From positions 1 to 36,865 of the forward strand of contig CAITYF010000176.1 of assembly GCA_903896545.1 (NCBI GenBank): a stretch of 36,865 nucleotides of DNA, written 5' to 3'. The translations under genes and the position numbers were made by a program. Under the pieces are notes generated by a model, which saw only the letters and a program-made list of their open reading frames with translations, made no database searches and was not told the origin of the DNA. The DNA is from an uncultured Myxococcales bacterium (GTDB taxonomy: Bacteria > Myxococcota_A > UBA9042). Of the stretch, positions 7,988 through 15,929 are shown piece by piece. Each line of letters opens with the position of its first letter. The first letter of the stretch is position 1.

Positions 7988-8170
7988 ATGTGCCGACGTA
8001 CGACCTGTTCTTCTTGTGGCAAGCCAACTTATGCCGGATGCGGCGCGCACATTGAGCAAGTGCTCAGCGATGTTCCGCCCGATCGCCGCTGCAAGTGCCG
8101 CGAAGCCAAAGCCGCCGCCAAGCCCGCAGCGTCGACTGGCTCCAGCTGGTGGCCATTTGGCAAGAAGTAA
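7988..8170 (+). CDS. Small conserved CxxC (zinc-ribbon-like) protein
   Basis: This encodes 60 residues. The N-terminal half is MCRRTTCSSCGKPTYAGCG, then HIEQVL and RCKC, so there are six cysteines and a His that could bind zinc. I recognise this as a short conserved family with the theme C-x2-C-x-K-x-T-x2-G-C-G-x-H found in many bacteria and some eukaryotes. Its function is unknown to me. The C-terminal 20 residues (Ala/Lys/Ser-rich, ending WWPFGKK) are variable. A longer upstream frame exists, but the family starts at this Met and GGAG lies seven bases before it. It is transcribed divergently from the TIM-barrel lipoprotein and precedes a lipoprotein gene by 37 bp. Confidence 0.78.
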   Translation: MCRRTTCSSCGKPTYAGCGAHIEQVLSDVPPDRRCKCREAKAAAKPAASTGSSWWPFGKK

Positions 8171-8207
8171 GTGAGGCGCTAGAGTTGGGCCTCACACCGG
8201 AGGTTCC

Positions 8208-8963
8208 ATGTTTGCGCGTACTTTGCTCTTGTCCGCGGCGCTCCTCGCGCTGATTTCCTGCCAAACGACGACGGCAACGTCCACGCCCGCGCAGGTCACG
8301 CACTTCCGCGGCGTCGCCTACACGTTCAATACGCCCAAGCCGATTGCCGGCGCGACGATCAGCGTTGCCGAACTGCCGCAGTTCGTCACGACGACCGACG
8401 CGAATGGCTATTATGATTTGGCAGTTGAAGTGACGAGCGACAGTCAGAAGGTGACGCCGTTCATCGCGAAGACCGGTTTTCACACGATTTACCTGCAGAC
8501 GTGGACGCTGCATCCGGGCGACGCGGATCTGGAGCACGTGCACTTCCAGACGCCGGATGACGACACGTTCTTCGTGCTCGCGACGCTGGTCGGCGTCGGT
8601 CCCAAGACGACGCAGTGCCAGGTCGTGACGACGAGCAGCGACAAGGTGGTGCAGGGCATGACCTACGAGCAGTTCCGCGACCATGGCGCGCACGGCGTGG
8701 GCGGCGTCAAGGCGACGGCGACGGCGGTGATTGGCGGCGCGGTAGTGCCGGGTCCGATCTACTTCAACAGCAAGGTCGTGCCGGACCCGAAGCTGACGGA
8801 ATCGTCCGATGACGGCGGCATTCTGTGGACCAACGTGCCCGACGGCGAGTTCGTGCTGCACGGGAGCCACGCGACGCGGAAGTTTACCGACGTGACGATT
8901 ACGTGCGCGCCCAATCGCATCGTGAACGCGAATCCGCCGTGGGGGATGCACGAGATCCCGTGA
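8208..8963 (+). CDS. Lipoprotein with carboxypeptidase regulatory-like (beta-sandwich) domain
   Basis: This encodes 251 residues. The signal peptide ends in the lipobox LISC (Cys18). A short Thr-rich linker follows. Residues about 33-75 read like a carboxypeptidase regulatory-like / CnaB-type strand set: FRGVAYTF, KPIAGATISV, TTDANGYYDLAVE. This 'T-D-A-N-G-Y-Y' turn is the usual mark of such domains, which act as structural or binding modules. The rest contains a second possible sandwich (GGVKATATAVIGG to GEFVLHGSH). No catalytic motif is visible. GGAGG lies five bases before the ATG. The 21-bp repeat array begins almost directly after the stop. Confidence 0.75.
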   Translation: MFARTLLLSAALLALISCQTTTATSTPAQVTHFRGVAYTFNTPKPIAGATISVAELPQFVTTTDANGYYDLAVEVTSDSQKVTPFIAKTGFHTIYLQTWTLHPGDADLEHVHFQTPDDDTFFVLATLVGVGPKTTQCQVVTTSSDKVVQGMTYEQFRDHGAHGVGGVKATATAVIGGAVVPGPIYFNSKVVPDPKLTESSDDGGILWTNVPDGEFVLHGSHATRKFTDVTITCAPNRIVNANPPWGMHEIP

Positions 8964-8988
8964 ATGGCGCACGTCTGGCGCAGCACGG

Positions 8989-9194
8989 CGCGGCCTCAGA
9001 GGACGAGTGATTTACCGCAGAGGAGTAGTGATTTGCCGCAGAGGAGTAGTGATTTGCGGCAGAGGACTACTGATTTGCCGCAGAGGACTACTGCGCAGCC
9101 GCAGACGACCACTGATTTGCGGCAGAGGACTACTGCGCAGCGGCTGAGGACTAGTGATTGACGGCTGAGCTCTACTGCGCGGCGATCGCGTGAC
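8989..9194. repeat. 21-bp tandem repeat (minisatellite), about nine copies
   Basis: Units start at 9006, 9027, 9048, 9069, 9090, 9111, 9132, 9153 and 9174, with a degenerate partial unit before. The typical unit is ACTGATTTGCCGCAGAGGAC plus T. Units vary between CCGC and GCGG forms, so neighbouring units can pair as CCGCA...TGCGG hairpins. The array fills the gap between the convergent genes ending at 8963 and 9194. Its length is a multiple of three, so a 65-codon frame (8964-9161) with heptads of the type SDLPQRS stays open. I do not call that a gene. Confidence 0.9.
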
Positions 9195-10744
9195 TACTGC
9201 AAGCAGTCCGGGTCGGCCTTCAAGCAGGAATCGCAGGTGCCGTTGCTGTAGAGGTTGCTGGTCGTGCACTCGTCGAGGCAGGAGCCAGTCGGGTCGCCGG
9301 TGGCCGCGAGGAAGCACGCGTAGCCAGAGAGGCAACCGCCGACGCCGTTGCCGCACGTGGCGCCCGCCGCGCCGGCCTTCAAGCAGGTGAGCGTGGTTTG
9401 GCTCGCGTCGGCGTAGGCGCAGGAGAGGAACGCCGCGCACAGGCCGATGTTGTAGCCGCAGTCGCCGCCGAGGACGGCGAACGGGCGGCAGTGGAAAGCG
9501 GTCGATGCGGAGCTGCTGTCTGGCGTGCACGTCGCCCACTGGACGCACGTGTTGGGCTGGCCGTAGTCGCCGCACGACTCGCCGATTTGTCCAGCGGCCT
9601 GGCACGTGGCGCTGGTCGCGGCGGACGTGTCGTAGACGCAGTCGGAGCCGGGTTCGCAGCCGCCGATGCCCTTGCCGCAGGCGCTACCGACGGGCGCATC
9701 GGCCATGCACTGGTACCCGGACGAGGCAGCGGCGATGCAGGAGGTGCCGACGTCGCACAAGCCGAGGCTGACGATGTCACAACTGCCGCCCGGTCCGACG
9801 TTGGAGACGCACTCGGTCGCCGTGCCTTGGTTGTCGGTGTAGACGCATGACGTGCCCGTGCTGCAGTCGCCATAACCAGGTACAGAACAGGGGCTTCCGT
9901 TGAAAGTTGCGGCGTAGCACTTCATGCTTTTCAGCGTCGTGTCCGTGAAGTTGCACGTCGCGCCCGTGACGCATTCGCCCAGACCTGGACCGCATGTCTG
10001 ACCGGGTGTGCGCTCCTTTTGGCAGGTCCAATCGGTCAGGCTGGCGTTGGCGGCGCACTTGCTGCCGGCGACGCACTGCGCGGTTTGGCCAAAGCAGCTT
10101 TCACCCAATTGCAGCGTGCCGGGGTTGATGGGCGCGCAGTTGCCGGTGACGTCGCACGCCTCGTTGGTGCCGCACTTGCCGCAGGAACCGCCGCAGCCGT
10201 CCGGACCGCACTGTTTGGCCGCGCACTTGGGCGTGCAGACGTCGGGCTTGGTCGTATCGGGTTTGCTGGTGTCGGCAGGGCCGATGGCGTCTTCGCCGGG
10301 GATGGTGTCCTTGCCGCCGAGCACGTCGACGACAATCACGTCCTTGCCGCCCACATCGCTGGCAGCAGTGTCACTCCCGACCGTTGTGTCACCGCCGGCT
10401 GTTGTGTCACCGCCGCTCGTGACGTCCGTCGCCACGACGTTCGCTTCGCACTGTGTGACGCGCTTGGTCGTGCCCGGCGCGGCTGGATCCGCCAGTTCCG
10501 CGCAGTGCTCGTTGCCTGCACACGCGGCGATTTCCGCCCACTTGCCCGCCGTGCACTGCACGCGTTTGGCCGGATTGGCGCCGTAGCAGCCTTCATTGAC
10601 CGTCGCGACGTTGCACGGGTTGCCAGGCGCGCCGCCCGAACTGAGCGCAGCGCCGCCGCCGCCACCGCCGCCGCTGGAGCTTCCGCACGCGACGAGAAAC
10701 AGCGCGCCGATACCAACTCCGCAGATTCCCAAAATCTTTGCCAT
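9194..10744 (-). CDS. Cys-rich multi-module lipoprotein
   Basis: This encodes 516 residues. The lipobox LVAC (Cys20) is followed by a Ser/Gly linker. Next come a small Cys module (about 43-100), a long Asp/Thr/Gly-rich linker (about 103-168) and a CTPKCAAKQCGPDGCGGSCG knot (about 169-188). About seven repeated units to the C-terminus have the pattern G-x-x-C-x4-9-C-x-x-G-x-x-C-x8-20-C. The architecture matches surface lipoproteins common in Myxococcota, with no enzymatic motif. The ATG at 10744 has GGGAGG six bases upstream. The upstream adenylate cyclase stops 13 bases before, so the two genes are very probably co-transcribed. The last codons (..CLQ stop) adjoin and partly match the 21-bp repeat unit. 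Confidence 0.8.
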   Translation of the reverse strand: MAKILGICGVGIGALFLVACGSSSGGGGGGGAALSSGGAPGNPCNVATVNEGCYGANPAKRVQCTAGKWAEIAACAGNEHCAELADPAAPGTTKRVTQCEANVVATDVTSGGDTTAGGDTTVGSDTAASDVGGKDVIVVDVLGGKDTIPGEDAIGPADTSKPDTTKPDVCTPKCAAKQCGPDGCGGSCGKCGTNEACDVTGNCAPINPGTLQLGESCFGQTAQCVAGSKCAANASLTDWTCQKERTPGQTCGPGLGECVTGATCNFTDTTLKSMKCYAATFNGSPCSVPGYGDCSTGTSCVYTDNQGTATECVSNVGPGGSCDIVSLGLCDVGTSCIAAASSGYQCMADAPVGSACGKGIGGCEPGSDCVYDTSAATSATCQAAGQIGESCGDYGQPNTCVQWATCTPDSSSASTAFHCRPFAVLGGDCGYNIGLCAAFLSCAYADASQTTLTCLKAGAAGATCGNGVGGCLSGYACFLAATGDPTGSCLDECTTSNLYSNGTCDSCLKADPDCLQ

Positions 10745-10757
10745 CGTTGCCTCCCGC

Positions 10758-12422
10758 TCAGACCACCTTGGGCGTCACCACTTCATACACTTTGACCGGC
10801 TGCTTGCGGCCTTTTACCGTGATTTCATCGACGTAACGCAGTTCCAAGGAAGCGTCGAGGAATCCCGCAGTGTCTTCGCTGATCAGCACGTCCACGCCCA
10901 GTTCCTTCGTTGCCGATTCCAAACGCGACGCGAGGTTCACCGCATCGCCGATGACTGTGTACTCCATCCGCTCTTCGGAGCCGATGTTGCCCGCAATCAC
11001 CTCACCCGTGTGCAGACCGATGCCCGTCCGCAGCGGCGCAATACCACGCGTCGCCAGCCGTTCATTCAGCGTCACCAGCGCCGCGCGCATCCGCACAGCC
11101 GCGCGCACTGCCCGTTTTGCGTCGTCCGGCTTGGGCACAGGCGCGCCAAAGACGGCCATGATCGCGTCGCCGATGTACTTGTCGACCACGCCGCCTTCTT
11201 GCATCACGATGCTCACCATGTCGGTGAAATACTCGTTGAGCAGCTGCACCAGTTCGTGCGCGGTCATCGTCTCAGAAATGGAGGTAAAACTGCGGATATC
11301 CGTGAACAGGATCGTCACCGGCAACGTCACGCCGCCGAGCTGCACACGACCTGCCATCAGGTGTTCCACGACCTGTTCGGTCATGTACTTGCCCATCGTC
11401 GCCTTCAAGCGGTCGCGCTCCTGCAGACCGTCGACCATGGCGTTGAAACCTTCCGCCAGGTCCTCGATCTCATCGCCCGTCTTGATTTCTGCCAACTTGA
11501 CGTACTGCTGATCCTGAAGCTTTTTGTGTGCGAGCGTGATCCGCTTGAGATTCGTTGACATGACGCTGGCGATTCGAATCCCCAAGAACATGGACAGCAG
11601 CGCCGCGAGTGCGACGAGCGCGGAGGCCAAGCGGACGTAGTTTTCCAGCGCCTCGTGTTCGCCGATCCGCATCGCTGTCGTGACGACCACGCCGGGCAGC
11701 TGCTTAGGGGCGAAACGCTGGTGGGCCAACCCGTCGCCCAGAACGACCGCGTCCATCGCGCCGGACGTCAGGCACCCCTCGACGTCGTCGTACTTCCATG
11801 CGCCAACCGGCCTCTTCTCCGCATCGTAGATACAGATCGACGACCCGACTTTCAGCGCGATGTTCTTGGCGAACTCTGAGTCCAACGGCAAACACGCCAC
11901 AATCAGTCCTGCATCCGGGACGGGAATCGCGACGGTCCAAGCGGGCGGCACGGGCTTGGCGGGAACTTCTGCTTCCTCGCAGCCATTGGCGACGACGGCG
12001 TGGAACTCCCCACCAGAAAGCGCTGCAGCAAACGGTTGGCTCGATAGACGTTGGGCGGGACGGGCACAGCCGAGCGAAGTGATCAACTGGCCGGACGCGT
12101 CGTAGAACAACACGTCAAAATCTGGGTACACGCTGTGAAACTGCTTGGCGACGCGCTGCAACGCGGCCGCGTCGTGCGCGAGGAGCGCTGTGCGGGTCTG
12201 CGGATCCAGCGCACGCATTCGCGCGGCCAGCGTGATGTCCTTAATGTCGTCGTCCAGTTCCAGCAGGAACTCGTGCTCTACGTCTTCTACGCGGTCGTTT
12301 GCCTGATCGATGAGCGACTCGCGCATCAACCAACTGAGCAACGGCATTGCAGCCAGTGGAGCGAGCGTCGAGAGCGCAACGAGGCCCATCAACTTGGCAC
12401 GAACTGAGTGAAGCAGAGTCAA
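10758..12422 (-). CDS. Membrane-bound class III adenylate cyclase with extracytoplasmic sensor and HAMP domain
   Basis: This encodes 554 residues. Helix 1 (about 11-31) and helix 2 (about 264-285) flank an extracytoplasmic sensor of about 230 residues, probably Cache-like (WTVAIPVPDAGLIVACLPL region). A HAMP-type linker follows (about 283-335), then the catalytic domain (about 365-550). Metal-binding Asp375 (FTDIRSF) and Asp419 (KYIGDAIMAVFG) are present. So are the adenine-selecting Lys415 and the transition-state Asn496 and Arg500 (VNLASRLE). It should make cAMP in response to a periplasmic signal. The start is a TTG: AAGGA lies eight bases before it, and starting at the ATG 11 codons later would shorten the first helix region. 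It heads a pair with the Cys-rich lipoprotein. Confidence 0.88.
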   Translation of the reverse strand: MTLLHSVRAKLMGLVALSTLAPLAAMPLLSWLMRESLIDQANDRVEDVEHEFLLELDDDIKDITLAARMRALDPQTRTALLAHDAAALQRVAKQFHSVYPDFDVLFYDASGQLITSLGCARPAQRLSSQPFAAALSGGEFHAVVANGCEEAEVPAKPVPPAWTVAIPVPDAGLIVACLPLDSEFAKNIALKVGSSICIYDAEKRPVGAWKYDDVEGCLTSGAMDAVVLGDGLAHQRFAPKQLPGVVVTTAMRIGEHEALENYVRLASALVALAALLSMFLGIRIASVMSTNLKRITLAHKKLQDQQYVKLAEIKTGDEIEDLAEGFNAMVDGLQERDRLKATMGKYMTEQVVEHLMAGRVQLGGVTLPVTILFTDIRSFTSISETMTAHELVQLLNEYFTDMVSIVMQEGGVVDKYIGDAIMAVFGAPVPKPDDAKRAVRAAVRMRAALVTLNERLATRGIAPLRTGIGLHTGEVIAGNIGSEERMEYTVIGDAVNLASRLESATKELGVDVLISEDTAGFLDASLELRYVDEITVKGRKQPVKVYEVVTPKVV

Positions 12423-12479
12423 GTGTTGCGTCCTTGGCGGGTGACCGCCTGAAAACCAGACTTACTGCATCTTGGCACG

Positions 12480-12494
12480 CGACTGCAACAGTCG
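12480..12494 (-). terminator. Short hairpin after the small lipoprotein gene
   Basis: CGACTG-CAA-CAGTCG forms a perfect 6-bp stem with a 3-base loop, 14 bases past the stop of the lipoprotein gene on the minus strand and before the cyclase gene. There is no T-tract. It could be a weak terminator or an mRNA-end stabiliser within a longer operon. Confidence 0.28.
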
Positions 12495-12508
12495 GCACCA
12501 CCGCCGCG

Positions 12509-12904
12509 TCATGGCGAGCATGAGTTGGCGGCGCAGGTGTAGAGCGTCTCAAACGTCGGGTTTGAGGCACCCATCGGGTAACAGTTGTTCTGACAGGTCG
12601 TGTCGTTTTGCGTGCATTTGTTCAAGCACTGCAGGATGCCCAAGCACCCCGAGTTGTAGCCGCACGCCGCGAGCGGCACGGCGCAGTAGTACTTCAAGCA
12701 GATGAGAAACGGTGTGTCCTGAATCGTGTCGGATGCTGTGACGCCCGTGTCGCTCTGCGCGGTGTCCTGGCCGCCACCCGTGGCATCCTGCGCGCCGTTG
12801 TTGGCAGGCGTGGCGTACGTGCTGAGGTATTGCGAGTCAGGGTAGCGCTCGACGCAGGCGGTGAGGCTGGCGACGATAAATGCGAGTAGGGCGAAGTGTT
12901 TCAT
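12509..12904 (-). CDS. Small Cys-rich lipoprotein
   Basis: This encodes 131 residues. The signal peptide ends at LTAC (Cys17). An Asn/Gln/Asp/Thr linker follows (about 30-64), then a C-terminal domain of about 65 residues with ten cysteines (CLKYYCAVPLAACGYNSGC..., then C-x3-C and C-x3-C pairs, ending CAANSC). The cysteines suggest a compact disulfide-bonded domain outside the cytoplasm. Its ATG overlaps the TGA of the upstream TPR gene (TGATG), which indicates translational coupling. The frame is open much further upstream, but that part is antisense-like overlap with the TPR gene. No function is recognised; a partner role for the TPR protein is an inference from coupling. Confidence 0.75.
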   Translation of the reverse strand: MKHFALLAFIVASLTACVERYPDSQYLSTYATPANNGAQDATGGGQDTAQSDTGVTASDTIQDTPFLICLKYYCAVPLAACGYNSGCLGILQCLNKCTQNDTTCQNNCYPMGASNPTFETLYTCAANSCSP

Positions 12905-14160
12905 CAGAACTTCCCCACAAGCGTTGCCCCGCCCGGCGCGGGTAGGATCGCCACGGCGTCTGCGGTTGGCGTCCGCACGAGCTGCCAAATGCCGAGACCC
13001 AGCGAGGTGGCACCGAGGACGCCGGCCACGACTGCGCCTGCACGGTTGCGATCGATGGCGTCGGCAAGCAAGTTGCCATCGGCAGCGGTCATGCTGGTGA
13101 TGTAGCCGGAGCCATCGCGCGACGGATTGTTGTACCGCTGCGTGTCCTGATACTGCGTGTAGGCAAGGCTGCCAGAGGCGGCGAGCAGGACGCCGCCCAG
13201 AACCGTCAGCACCCAGCCCGCCGCTCGGCTCGGCCCTTTGACTTGCGGCGTGGCGACGATCGGCACCGGCTGCGGCTTGGGCTGAACGACGACCGGCTTG
13301 GGCGCTGGCATCGGGGTTTGCGGCACCATCACAGGTCTGGGCGTTGGCTGCTGCTGCGGCGGCTGCACGACAACCGGCTTGGGCGGTGACGGCGCAACGG
13401 TCCCCGGCTCGAAATCGGTGACCGGCGGCGCGTACACGGGTGGTGGCACAACGAGCACCGGCGTCGGCTTGGGCGCTGGCTTCTGCGGGCCGACACCAGC
13501 GGGCTGACGAGCCTTCTGCAGCGATTCGAGGCGCGCCTGCGCTTCGGGGCGATCGACCGCATCCGCGGGCGCGTCGGCCAAATACGCCAACAGGAGCGCC
13601 TCGGCCTGCTGGCTCTGTCCGCTCGTCTGCAGCACCACCGCCGACTTGAAACGGTACTCGTGGTGCGTCGGTGCCAGCTGCCAAGCCTGCTGGTACAACT
13701 GCGCGGCGAGCGCAGCATCGCCAGTCTGTTGGGCCTTCTCCGCTTCCTGACCTTTGGCCGCTGCCTTTGTGTCGCGAATATCGTCCAGATAGCCGCGCGC
13801 TTTCTTGTCCCGCGCCGCGTCAATGCCTTCGATCTTGAGGAATTCCTCGTAGTGACGCACCGCGATGTCCAAGAGGCCACCCACGTGTGCAGCGCGCGCC
13901 GCGGCGAAGAGGTAGTCAGACGCGTCGTCGTCAGTTTGCCAGGCGTTGTAGTAGAGCAGGGCGGCGCGTTGGAAGTCGCCACTCTCATAAGCTTTTCCGG
14001 CCTGTTCCGCCATCGACTTGGCTGACGTCTTGGCGCGGTCGTGAACGGGCGGCTTGCGCGCGAACGCCGGTGCTCCAACGGCGGTGCCCAATGCAATAAG
14101 CAGCGCCGCGAGGCAAAGCCGTCGCCAGAACGTGTGCGCGCTGGGCCGAGAAAAACGCAT
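12904..14160 (-). CDS. Exported TPR protein with Pro-rich linker and C-terminal membrane helices
   Basis: This encodes 418 residues. An N-terminal signal sequence (about 12-34, ending APAFA) is followed by tetratricopeptide-type helices (about 45-205, for example AYESGDFQRAALLYYNAW and DIAVRHYEEFLKIEG). A Pro/Val/Gln-rich linker (about 215-305) comes next. Hydrophobic segments follow at about 315-334 and 374-395. TPRs mediate protein-protein contacts; the layout suggests a periplasmic scaffold tied to the membrane. An earlier in-frame GTG exists at 14238, but the ATG at 14160 places the signal sequence correctly. No strong Shine-Dalgarno is seen. The stop overlaps the start of the small lipoprotein gene, so these two act as a unit, perhaps together with the cyclase pair downstream. 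Confidence 0.75.
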   Translation of the reverse strand: MRFSRPSAHTFWRRLCLAALLIALGTAVGAPAFARKPPVHDRAKTSAKSMAEQAGKAYESGDFQRAALLYYNAWQTDDDASDYLFAAARAAHVGGLLDIAVRHYEEFLKIEGIDAARDKKARGYLDDIRDTKAAAKGQEAEKAQQTGDAALAAQLYQQAWQLAPTHHEYRFKSAVVLQTSGQSQQAEALLLAYLADAPADAVDRPEAQARLESLQKARQPAGVGPQKPAPKPTPVLVVPPPVYAPPVTDFEPGTVAPSPPKPVVVQPPQQQPTPRPVMVPQTPMPAPKPVVVQPKPQPVPIVATPQVKGPSRAAGWVLTVLGGVLLAASGSLAYTQYQDTQRYNNPSRDGSGYITSMTAADGNLLADAIDRNRAGAVVAGVLGATSLGLGIWQLVRTPTADAVAILPAPGGATLVGKF

Positions 14161-14299
14161 GGAAGCGAGCCAAAGCGCGACGCAATCGCCGCGCTGTGGA
14201 GGGTACGCGAGGCCGTGAGTGGAGGCAAGAGGAAGCACCGGTTCGCACCGCAGACAAGGACTTGACGCACCGGTGGTGTGCCCGACACACTTGCAGAAA

Positions 14300-14686
14300 A
14301 TGCTGCTGGGATTCCACGTGAACGCAATTGACGCCTACATCGCCCCGTATCCGCTCGACGTTCAACTGCGCTTGCAGGAAGTGCGCGCCGTCATCGCCGC
14401 GGAGGCTCCTGACGCCGTGGAGACACTTTCGTACGGATTGGCGACGTTCGATTTGTGTGGCAAGCACCTCGTGCACTTTGGCGGATTTGCGCGGCACATT
14501 GGGTTTTATCCCACGCGCAAGCCGATCGTGGTTTTTGCCGACGCGCTGGCGGGTTACAAGACCGCGACTGGCTCCATCCAATTTCCGTTGAATCAACCGA
14601 CGCCGCTGGAGTTGATCCGCGAAATGGTGCGGTTCCGCGTGGCCGAAGTGCGCGCGGGCGTCAAGAAGCCGAAGCATCCACGCTGA
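14300..14686 (+). CDS. DUF1801 / YdhG-like protein
   Basis: This encodes 128 residues. The motif order IDAYIAPYPLDVQLRLQEVR, ETLSYGLATFDLCGK, LVHFGGFARHIGFYPT and a C-terminal IREMVRFRVAEV matches the DUF1801 (YdhG/frataxin-like fold) family. Members are small cytoplasmic proteins; some are suggested to be iron chaperones, but the role is not settled. The start is uncertain: the ATG at 14300 is given, and a GTG at 14318 fits the usual family N-terminus equally well. Its stop codon TGA (14684-14686) is the first conserved part of the intergenic repeat copy that follows. Confidence 0.8.
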   Translation: MLLGFHVNAIDAYIAPYPLDVQLRLQEVRAVIAAEAPDAVETLSYGLATFDLCGKHLVHFGGFARHIGFYPTRKPIVVFADALAGYKTATGSIQFPLNQPTPLELIREMVRFRVAEVRAGVKKPKHPR

Positions 14687-14818
14687 CCGAATTCCGACGT
14701 CACAGCCGCCGGCACCGCGGCGTGCCACCGGAGGTGCACGCTTCGCGGTCCCAGTCCGAAATGCGACAGGTCTCACCTTGTTCAGTTGGGATTCGAATGG
14801 GGGCAGGATGTGTAGACA
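14681..14818 (+). repeat. Convergent-gene repeat, copy A (about 138 bp unit)
   Basis: Copy A runs from CGCTGACCGAATTCC to the ATTCGAATGGGGGCAGGATG region and is followed directly by copy B. The two match at the large majority of positions. The core contains GGCGTGCCACCGGAGGTGC. GCGTG(C)CACC-GGA-GGTGCACGC (from 14718) can fold into a 9-bp stem with one bulged C. TGA at 14684 is the stop of the DUF1801 gene. TCA at 14782-14784 is equivalent to the stop of the opposite-strand gene in copy B. Confidence 0.88.
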
Positions 14819-14955
14819 CGCTGACCGAATTCCAACGTCACAGCCGCCGGCACCGCGGCGTGCCACCGGAGGTGCAGGCTGCGCGGTCCCAGTCCGGCAT
14901 GCGACAGGTCCCACCTTGTTCAGTTTGGCAGTCGAATTGCGTCAGGATCTGTAGG
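14819..14955 (+). repeat. Convergent-gene repeat, copy B
   Basis: This is the tandem second copy, CGCTGACCGAATTCCAACG onward, with core GGCGTGCCACCGGAGGTGC and CGGTCCCAGTCCGGCATGCG. It overlaps the 3' end of the minus-strand Rossmann-type gene: TCA at 14920-14922 is that gene's TGA stop. The sequence beyond codes for its last residues. The matching stretch at the end of copy A is therefore a decayed duplicate of that gene end. Confidence 0.88.
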
Positions 14956-15756
14956 CGCCGCGCCCGACTTTCGCCACACCACCGCCATGGCGTGCCACCG
15001 GTCCGGCAGCCGCTGCCAGACCACGACGCGCTGCGGCACGTCCGGCGTCATCGCGGCGGTGAACGGGTCAAACGCTTGCTGCGGGTCCGGCCACAGTTCA
15101 AGCGGCGGCGGTCCGTCCACATCAAAAGGCAGCGGTAGGGGCGGCAGCGGGCGCGGCGCCGTTGAACTCACCCACCGGTCATGCGCGCTGAAGTAGCTGC
15201 GCTTGGCCAGGTGGGAACGCAGCTGCGTCTTCCAGCGCGCAAACGCCGCGGTTTCCAGAACGCCGCCGTCGCGCTCCTCGACGATTGCTTCTGGATACAG
15301 TCCAAGCAGTTGCGAAAAGAACTCGGAGAAGAGCAGGGCTTCGTTCGGATAGCGGGCAAAAAGCCGCGCGAGGTTCTCAGTCCAGAGCTGCGTGCCGTGG
15401 GGCGTGAAGTAGTCGGTTGTGTCCATTTGCCACTGCACGTGCGGGAAGCGCAAGCGCAACAGCAGCCGTGCGAGCGGGTCCGGCTCAATCGCCGTGACGC
15501 GGTCGAACCGCTGCAGGAACGCCGCCGGCAGATTCCAGCCTGCGCTTGGGCCCACAATCACCAGCGCGGACTCGTCCGGCGACCATTCCGCCAACAGCTT
15601 TGCGGCCTGCTCGCTGTAAGACCGCCACAGCGTCTTGCGAAATCGCCACGCCGTGAAGTGGTACAGGAGCCCGCCCGCCGCGTTCACCAGCCCACGCAGC
15701 GCCTCGCCCAGCGGCTGGCGCGTCGGCGGCGGACGGTGAAGGGGCAGCGACGGCAT
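14920..15756 (-). CDS. Protein with SAM-methyltransferase-like Rossmann segment
   Basis: This encodes 278 residues, not assigned to a named family. A central segment ALVIVGPSAGWNLPAAFLQ (about 64-82), then VTAIEPDPLARLLLRLRFP, has the layout of methyltransferase motifs I and II: a Gly-containing loop, then an acidic residue (Glu91) after the second strand. The rest includes ALLFSEFFSQLLGLYPE and a Pro-rich patch (RPLPPLPLPFD). No second catalytic motif is visible, so methyl transfer is an inference. The start at 15756 excludes an upstream frame that overlaps the divergent phospholipase gene; the RBS is weak. The last codons lie in repeat copy B. Confidence 0.6.
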   Translation of the reverse strand: MPSLPLHRPPPTRQPLGEALRGLVNAAGGLLYHFTAWRFRKTLWRSYSEQAAKLLAEWSPDESALVIVGPSAGWNLPAAFLQRFDRVTAIEPDPLARLLLRLRFPHVQWQMDTTDYFTPHGTQLWTENLARLFARYPNEALLFSEFFSQLLGLYPEAIVEERDGGVLETAAFARWKTQLRSHLAKRSYFSAHDRWVSSTAPRPLPPLPLPFDVDGPPPLELWPDPQQAFDPFTAAMTPDVPQRVVVWQRLPDRWHAMAVVWRKSGAAPTDPDAIRLPN

Positions 15757-15929
15757 GGAGCGACTCGGTTGCGGTAGCGTCAGACTGGGCAGTATCAGAT
15801 CGTTGCTGCGCAAAGTCACGAGGCACGCGCCCACACAGAACTGCGCAAATCGGCGCGCCGCCGCCTCTTTTCCTCCGCACCCATCGGCGCAATACTCGGC
15901 AAGCGTTGTCCGCGCGTGGAGCTCCCGCC

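Noticed and set aside
8964..9161. A 65-codon plus-strand frame with SDLPQRS-type heptads starting right after a stop codon
   Set aside because: It is made almost wholly of the 21-bp repeat, whose period is a multiple of three. The opposite strand is open too, and there is no Shine-Dalgarno of its own.
8989..9194. CRISPR-like array
   Set aside because: The repeat is contiguous with no unique spacers, the unit is only 21 bp, and no cas gene is present.
12905..13684. Extended upstream frame for the small Cys-rich lipoprotein
   Set aside because: It overlaps the TPR gene on the same strand in another frame and lacks a signal sequence. The coupled ATG at 12904 starts a proper lipoprotein signal.
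14984..15001. GCCATGGCGTGCCACCGG, a near match to the core of the convergent-gene repeat
   Set aside because: It lies inside the coding sequence of the Rossmann-type gene and the similarity stops after 18 bases. It is probably chance or a very decayed copy.
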